From: Oceanobacter sp045430275
GTDB taxonomy: Bacteria > Pseudomonadota > Gammaproteobacteria > Pseudomonadales > Oceanobacteraceae
Assembly: GCA_045430275.1 (NCBI GenBank)
Contig: JAILXU010000004.1
Coordinates: 1 to 64,000 of the forward strand
Direction of reading: 5' to 3'
Length of the DNA stretch: 64,000 nt
The position numbers and the translations under genes were made by a program. Positions 61,178-64,000 of this stretch are shown here, in pieces (positions within the stretch are counted from its first letter, which is position 1; every line of letters begins with the position of its first letter). The notes under the pieces are model-generated. The model searched no databases. It was not told where the DNA came from and saw only the letters and a program-made list of their open reading frames with translations.

Positions 61178-61292
61178 CTGTCTGATGATCAGAACATAAC
61201 GCGGTCTTCTTGCTGTTTCGTTTATTTCGTTTAATCTGTTCTAAAGCACGTGAATAGCGTGCTATAGAATCAGAAAAACAGGGGTGAATCCT

Positions 61293-61754
61293 ATGGGCGC
61301 AGAAGTTGTATTCTTGCCAACCGCAGAAGACAGTGAACAGGCCAAGGACTCCAGCCGAGTACTGGCGCAGGCGTTAGCCAACTATTCCGATGATGACCGA
61401 GTGCGAATGACCATTCAGGGCAGCTCTGGTGGTAGCAGTGAGTTGGTACTGCCGGGCGACATTATGAACCTGGTTCTCACTGTGCTGACTCAGGTTTCCC
61501 AGGGCAATGCTATCAGCCTGGTACCTATTCATCAGGAGATCAGCACCCAGCAAGCGGCTGAACTGCTGAGCGTCAGTCGTCCGCATCTGGTGAAGCTGCT
61601 GGAACAGGGGACTATTCCCTTTCGGAAAGTCGGTAGCCATCGTCGGGTAAAACTGACCGATGTGATGGAATATCGCAAGCAAGTGGATGAAGCACGGGGT
61701 AAGGCGCTGGATGAGCTGGCAGCCATTTCTCAAGAATTGGGCATGGAGTTCTGA
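61293..61754 (+). CDS. Excisionase-type HTH antitoxin of a PIN toxin
   Basis: A 153-residue protein with an unassigned N-terminal part (about 1-75) and an excisionase/MerR-like HTH (STQQAAELLSVSRPHLVKLLEQGTIPF, then RRVKLTDVMEYRK). Its last codons overlap the ATG of the PIN gene (TGATG), the usual antitoxin-toxin coupling. I chose the ATG at 61293 behind AGGGG rather than the GTG at 61284. It probably binds its own promoter and the toxin. Confidence 0.82.
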   Translation: MGAEVVFLPTAEDSEQAKDSSRVLAQALANYSDDDRVRMTIQGSSGGSSELVLPGDIMNLVLTVLTQVSQGNAISLVPIHQEISTQQAAELLSVSRPHLVKLLEQGTIPFRKVGSHRRVKLTDVMEYRKQVDEARGKALDELAAISQELGMEF

Positions 61755-62317
61755 TGAGCCAGTTTCGAGTGGTTCTGGATGCCTGTGTTCTGTACCCGCA
61801 AGGGTTACGTGATTTGCTGATGAGTCTGGCGGCTGAGCGTATTTTCAAGGCGCATTGGAGTGGCCAGATTCATGATGAGTGGATTCGCAATCTCCACGTA
61901 AATTCTGGTATACCGCTGGAGCAATTAGAACGCATTCGTCAGCTGATGGATCAGCATGTCGATGATGCTTTGGTAACAGGCCACGAACTTCTGATTGACG
62001 GCTTGAAACTACCTGACCCTGATGATCGTCATGTGCTTGCTGCTGCCATCAAGTGTGGAGCCAATGCCATTGTGACCCTGAATTTGAAAGACTTTCCTAC
62101 TGATGTTGTCGCTCCATTTGGGATTGATATTCTTCACCCGGATGATTTTGTTGCATATCAGATCGATATGGCACCGGGTGCCGCCTGCTTGGCTGTGAAA
62201 AAGATGCGTCAGCGCCTTAAAAACCCCATCTATACAGCTCCTGAATACCTTTCAGCGATTAAGCCAAGGTTGCCAAATACCGCAGCAATGCTGATGGAAT
62301 ATCAGGATTTGATTTAA
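61754..62317 (+). CDS. PIN-domain ribonuclease toxin
   Basis: A 187-residue PIN_3-type toxin. Acidic active-site motifs are VVLDACVLYP (Asp), an Asp/Glu in GQIHDEWIRNL and LPDPDDRHVLAAAI, and TLNLKDFP. PIN toxins cleave RNA. It is coupled to the HTH antitoxin upstream. This second toxin-antitoxin pair of the window sits inside the defence cluster and may act as an abortive or stabilising module there (inference). Confidence 0.85.
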   Translation: MSQFRVVLDACVLYPQGLRDLLMSLAAERIFKAHWSGQIHDEWIRNLHVNSGIPLEQLERIRQLMDQHVDDALVTGHELLIDGLKLPDPDDRHVLAAAIKCGANAIVTLNLKDFPTDVVAPFGIDILHPDDFVAYQIDMAPGAACLAVKKMRQRLKNPIYTAPEYLSAIKPRLPNTAAMLMEYQDLI

Positions 62318-62365
62318 TCGCTGGCAGTCTGAGCACTGCCTTCTGCAGCTCAATAGTGAGGGATC

Positions 62366-63247
62366 ATGTATTCCAATAGTTTTGGCAAAACCATCAAGCT
62401 GTTTCTGCTCGACGCAGATCCTGAAGGTCGGGTGATCTGCGAGCTGTCCAACTGGACTGGCAAGGCCTTTCGCATTCCCCGTGGCAAGGTGAAGGACTGC
62501 GCCAATCGCGACGATCTGAAGACCACCGGCGTTTATCTTTTGTTCGGCAAGGCGGATACCAATACCGGTAAACCCCGTGTGTATATCGGTGAGTCTGAGG
62601 ATTGCTATAAGCGCCTGAAAGAGCATGTGTCGGGTAAGGATTTCTGGAATGAATCCGTGGTGTTTATGAGTAAGGATCAGAACCTCAACAAGGCTCATAT
62701 CAAATACCTGGAATCTCGTTTGTATGAGCTGGCTAAAGTTTCCGGGCGCTACTCTCTGGATCAATCCCTCCCCACTCGAAGCAGTATTTCGGAAAGTGAT
62801 ATTGCTGAGCTGGAAGAATTCATTGCCTACATCAAGGTGATGCTGAATACCTTGGGGTTCAAGGTATTGGAACCGCTGGTGAGCCAGGAAGAGAATGCGA
62901 AACAGCCAGCATGTCTGTTACATGTATCAAATAATCGCGGTGCTGATGCCAGAGGCAAGAGAACTCCGGATGGTTTTGTTGTTTTGTCTGATTCTCTGAT
63001 GACGGTGAGTACGGTTCCTTCATGCCCACCCAGTGTTATTACCGTTCGAGACGACCTCAAGAGCAAAGAAGTCGTTCAAGCAGAGGGTAGCGTGCTTCGT
63101 TTTCTGGAGGACTGCCTGTTCAGCAGCCCGTCTATTGCTGCGGCAGCGGTATTGGGGAGGAGTGCTAATGGACAGATTGAATGGAAAGATCCAAAAGGGA
63201 ATACGCTCAAGCAAATTGAGGCAGAGGAAGTAAGCGGAGGGGAGTAG
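62366..63247 (+). CDS. GIY-YIG nuclease with DUF4357
   Basis: A 293-residue protein. The GIY-YIG core is TTGVYLLFGKADTNTGKPRVYIGESEDCYKRL (in part: GVY...YIG), with the usual Arg/Glu following in the KYLESRLYELAK region. The C-terminal DUF4357 has GADARGKRTPDGFVVLSDS and LFSSPSIAAAAVLGRSANGQIEWKDPKG (in part). Such proteins occur in defence islands near restriction systems; the substrate is unknown. GAGGG lies 5 bp before the ATG. Confidence 0.87.
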   Translation: MYSNSFGKTIKLFLLDADPEGRVICELSNWTGKAFRIPRGKVKDCANRDDLKTTGVYLLFGKADTNTGKPRVYIGESEDCYKRLKEHVSGKDFWNESVVFMSKDQNLNKAHIKYLESRLYELAKVSGRYSLDQSLPTRSSISESDIAELEEFIAYIKVMLNTLGFKVLEPLVSQEENAKQPACLLHVSNNRGADARGKRTPDGFVVLSDSLMTVSTVPSCPPSVITVRDDLKSKEVVQAEGSVLRFLEDCLFSSPSIAAAAVLGRSANGQIEWKDPKGNTLKQIEAEEVSGGE

Positions 63248-63848
63248 TATTAATTCAGAGGTTTGGCTTCAAACAGCAAAGCTTTCCGCTGGTTGCGGTG
63301 AATTGTAGTTAGTGCCCCGGCATGGCCCTCTGGTGGGTATCGAATACCCCGAACAATGGTTGCCTCGCAAAATCTCCCAAATGAAAACGGCTGTCCATAG
63401 ACGCTAGTGGACGCTGAAGAACATAATCTTCAGTATTCATGGGGCTGGTGGCGGTTTTTGAGGTCGTTGCAGAACGCGGAAAACAAGCAGATGGCCTCCC
63501 CACAGGGACTCGAACCCTTATCTTGGGATAATAATTCTCTCGTTACCATAGTGTATGTATGGGTTTTGAAATTCATTAGATCCACTAAGTACGGCTTTAC
63601 ATGGTCTTCAGGGAAAGCCATTCACACATAAAATAAAAAATTATATTCTTATCTCAATGTGCAGCCAGTTGCACATTGCAAGAAAGCTGACAGCTAAGTC
63701 AACACTTATTGTTTTTGAAGTGGCTTTGCTGAGTTTTTCTGTACTATTAGTTGCACTGCGTGCAGATATCGGTACTGCTAGTGACTTGCTCTCAAATATC
63801 CGGTCCACACCGACTCTAGTAAAGTCCGCTTTAGCAGAGGTAAGCGGA
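63248..63848. other. Gene-poor interval with degraded sequence
   Basis: About 600 bp without a convincing gene. It holds a tRNA 3'-half-like sequence (63492-63520) and runs into the IS3 remnant. A 70-codon reading frame at 63657-63869 has one hydrophobic stretch but no ribosome site and runs into the IS remnant, so I do not call it. Confidence 0.4.
63492..63520 (-). other. tRNA 3'-end-like fragment (possible old att site)
   Basis: On the minus strand AAGGGTTCGAGTCCCT followed by GTGGGGAGGCCA looks like a T-arm, an acceptor 3' strand and CCA. There is no matching 5' half upstream. Such fragments are left by integrated elements, so it may be the end of an older island carrying the defence genes. 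Confidence 0.35.
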
Positions 63849-64000
63849 TATAAAAAAGCGGTTCACTGATGTACAGATCATCAACATCCTGAAGGAAAGC
63901 GATGCCGGTATGCAGGTATGTCGGTAAAAGAGATTTGCTGTAAATACGGGACCTTCGGTACGACCTTCTACACTAGGCGGAAGAACTACGGCGGTGTGAA
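63849..64000 (+). pseudogene. IS3-family orfA remnant, frameshifted, runs off the window
   Basis: The translation KKRFTDVQIINILKESDAGM is the start of an IS3-family OrfA (usually M-K-K-R-F-T-E-E-Q-I-I). The frame is lost after QVCR. Shifting the frame continues SVKEICCKYGTFGTTFYTRR and KNYGGV to the window end. The usual start codon is ATA here, so the copy is degenerate. Confidence 0.75.

Noticed and set aside
63657..63869. Possible 70-residue membrane protein
   Set aside because: There is no ribosome site, and the last codons are out of frame with, and overlap, the IS3 orfA remnant.

Overview
The window looks like the chromosome of a gammaproteobacterium, possibly a marine or oil-degrader-type Oceanospirillales-like genus. 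The evidence is a sigma-54-controlled TRAP dicarboxylate transporter, a Porin_4-type porin, rimO, cobinamide/B12 assembly genes and a CZB-domain GGDEF/EAL protein. The genus is a guess; no rRNA or marker phylogeny is available here. Most of the window has moderate GC. Several blocks are visibly AT-rich: about 24.5-33 kb, 36.2-37.5 kb, 38.6-40 kb, 42-43 kb and 43.8-45.3 kb. All of these are toxin or immunity DNA.

Left chromosomal part (1-13.8 kb). A 5'-truncated sigma-54 activator (DctD type) is followed by a StbD/RelE toxin-antitoxin pair and then dctQ-dctM behind a clear -24/-12 sigma-54 promoter. The cognate binding-protein gene dctP lies about 9 kb away on the other strand with its own -24/-12 promoter and a porin directly behind it. 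The transporter is therefore split into two sigma-54 units. Between them are a zinc-ribbon membrane protein, a DUF6351 hydrolase-like protein, rimO, a DUF4124-type coiled-coil protein, a homologue of tRNA-queuosine mannosyltransferase and a DUF2057 lipoprotein.

Island (13.8-41.8 kb). A tRNA-Ser(UGA) gene carries one copy of a 179-bp near-perfect direct repeat (13811-13989). The second copy (41614-41791) lies just upstream of a P4-type integrase gene. Between the copies are: an AAA ATPase + DUF4276 pair (defence-like); a leftward recombination block of the SXT/R391 kind (Bet/RecT, YqaJ exonuclease, CobS-like AAA+, WGR-like protein, DUF3150, HExxH-VWA protein) with two small membrane/lipoproteins and an XRE regulator; and a 12.6-kb gene for a 4214-residue secreted Rhs/YD toxin with an orphan tip cassette. 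No conjugation genes are seen. Three otherwise different proteins of the recombination block (exonuclease, DUF3150, WGR-like) end in the same aromatic tail, -[FY]-Y-F. I consider this the most novel signal in the window.

Toxin array (24.5-45.9 kb). The giant Rhs protein has a Sec signal, two CAA domains, VWA, FG-GAP and Ig-like domains, YD repeats, a Hint autoprotease and a papain-fold tip. It is followed by its immunity gene. A second papain tip with a homologous immunity gene sits between two IS256-type transposase remnants. Beyond the repeat at 41.6-41.8 kb are two more toxin/immunity pairs, one with a NucA/NucB DNase-like tip on an Rhs core, and a truncated IS630 transposase.

Right chromosomal part (45.9-64 kb). 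A Zur box precedes a COG0523 zinc-chaperone-like GTPase gene broken by one ochre codon. Then come cbiB-cobC (cobalamin side-chain assembly), a FIST sensor overlapping a GGDEF/EAL/PAS/CZB protein, and a succinate-semialdehyde-type dehydrogenase. Last is a defence cluster: DUF262/DUF1524 nuclease, a frameshifted small gene, a type IIL-like restriction-modification enzyme, an HTH/PIN toxin-antitoxin pair and a GIY-YIG-DUF4357 protein. The window ends in a degenerate IS3-family orfA.
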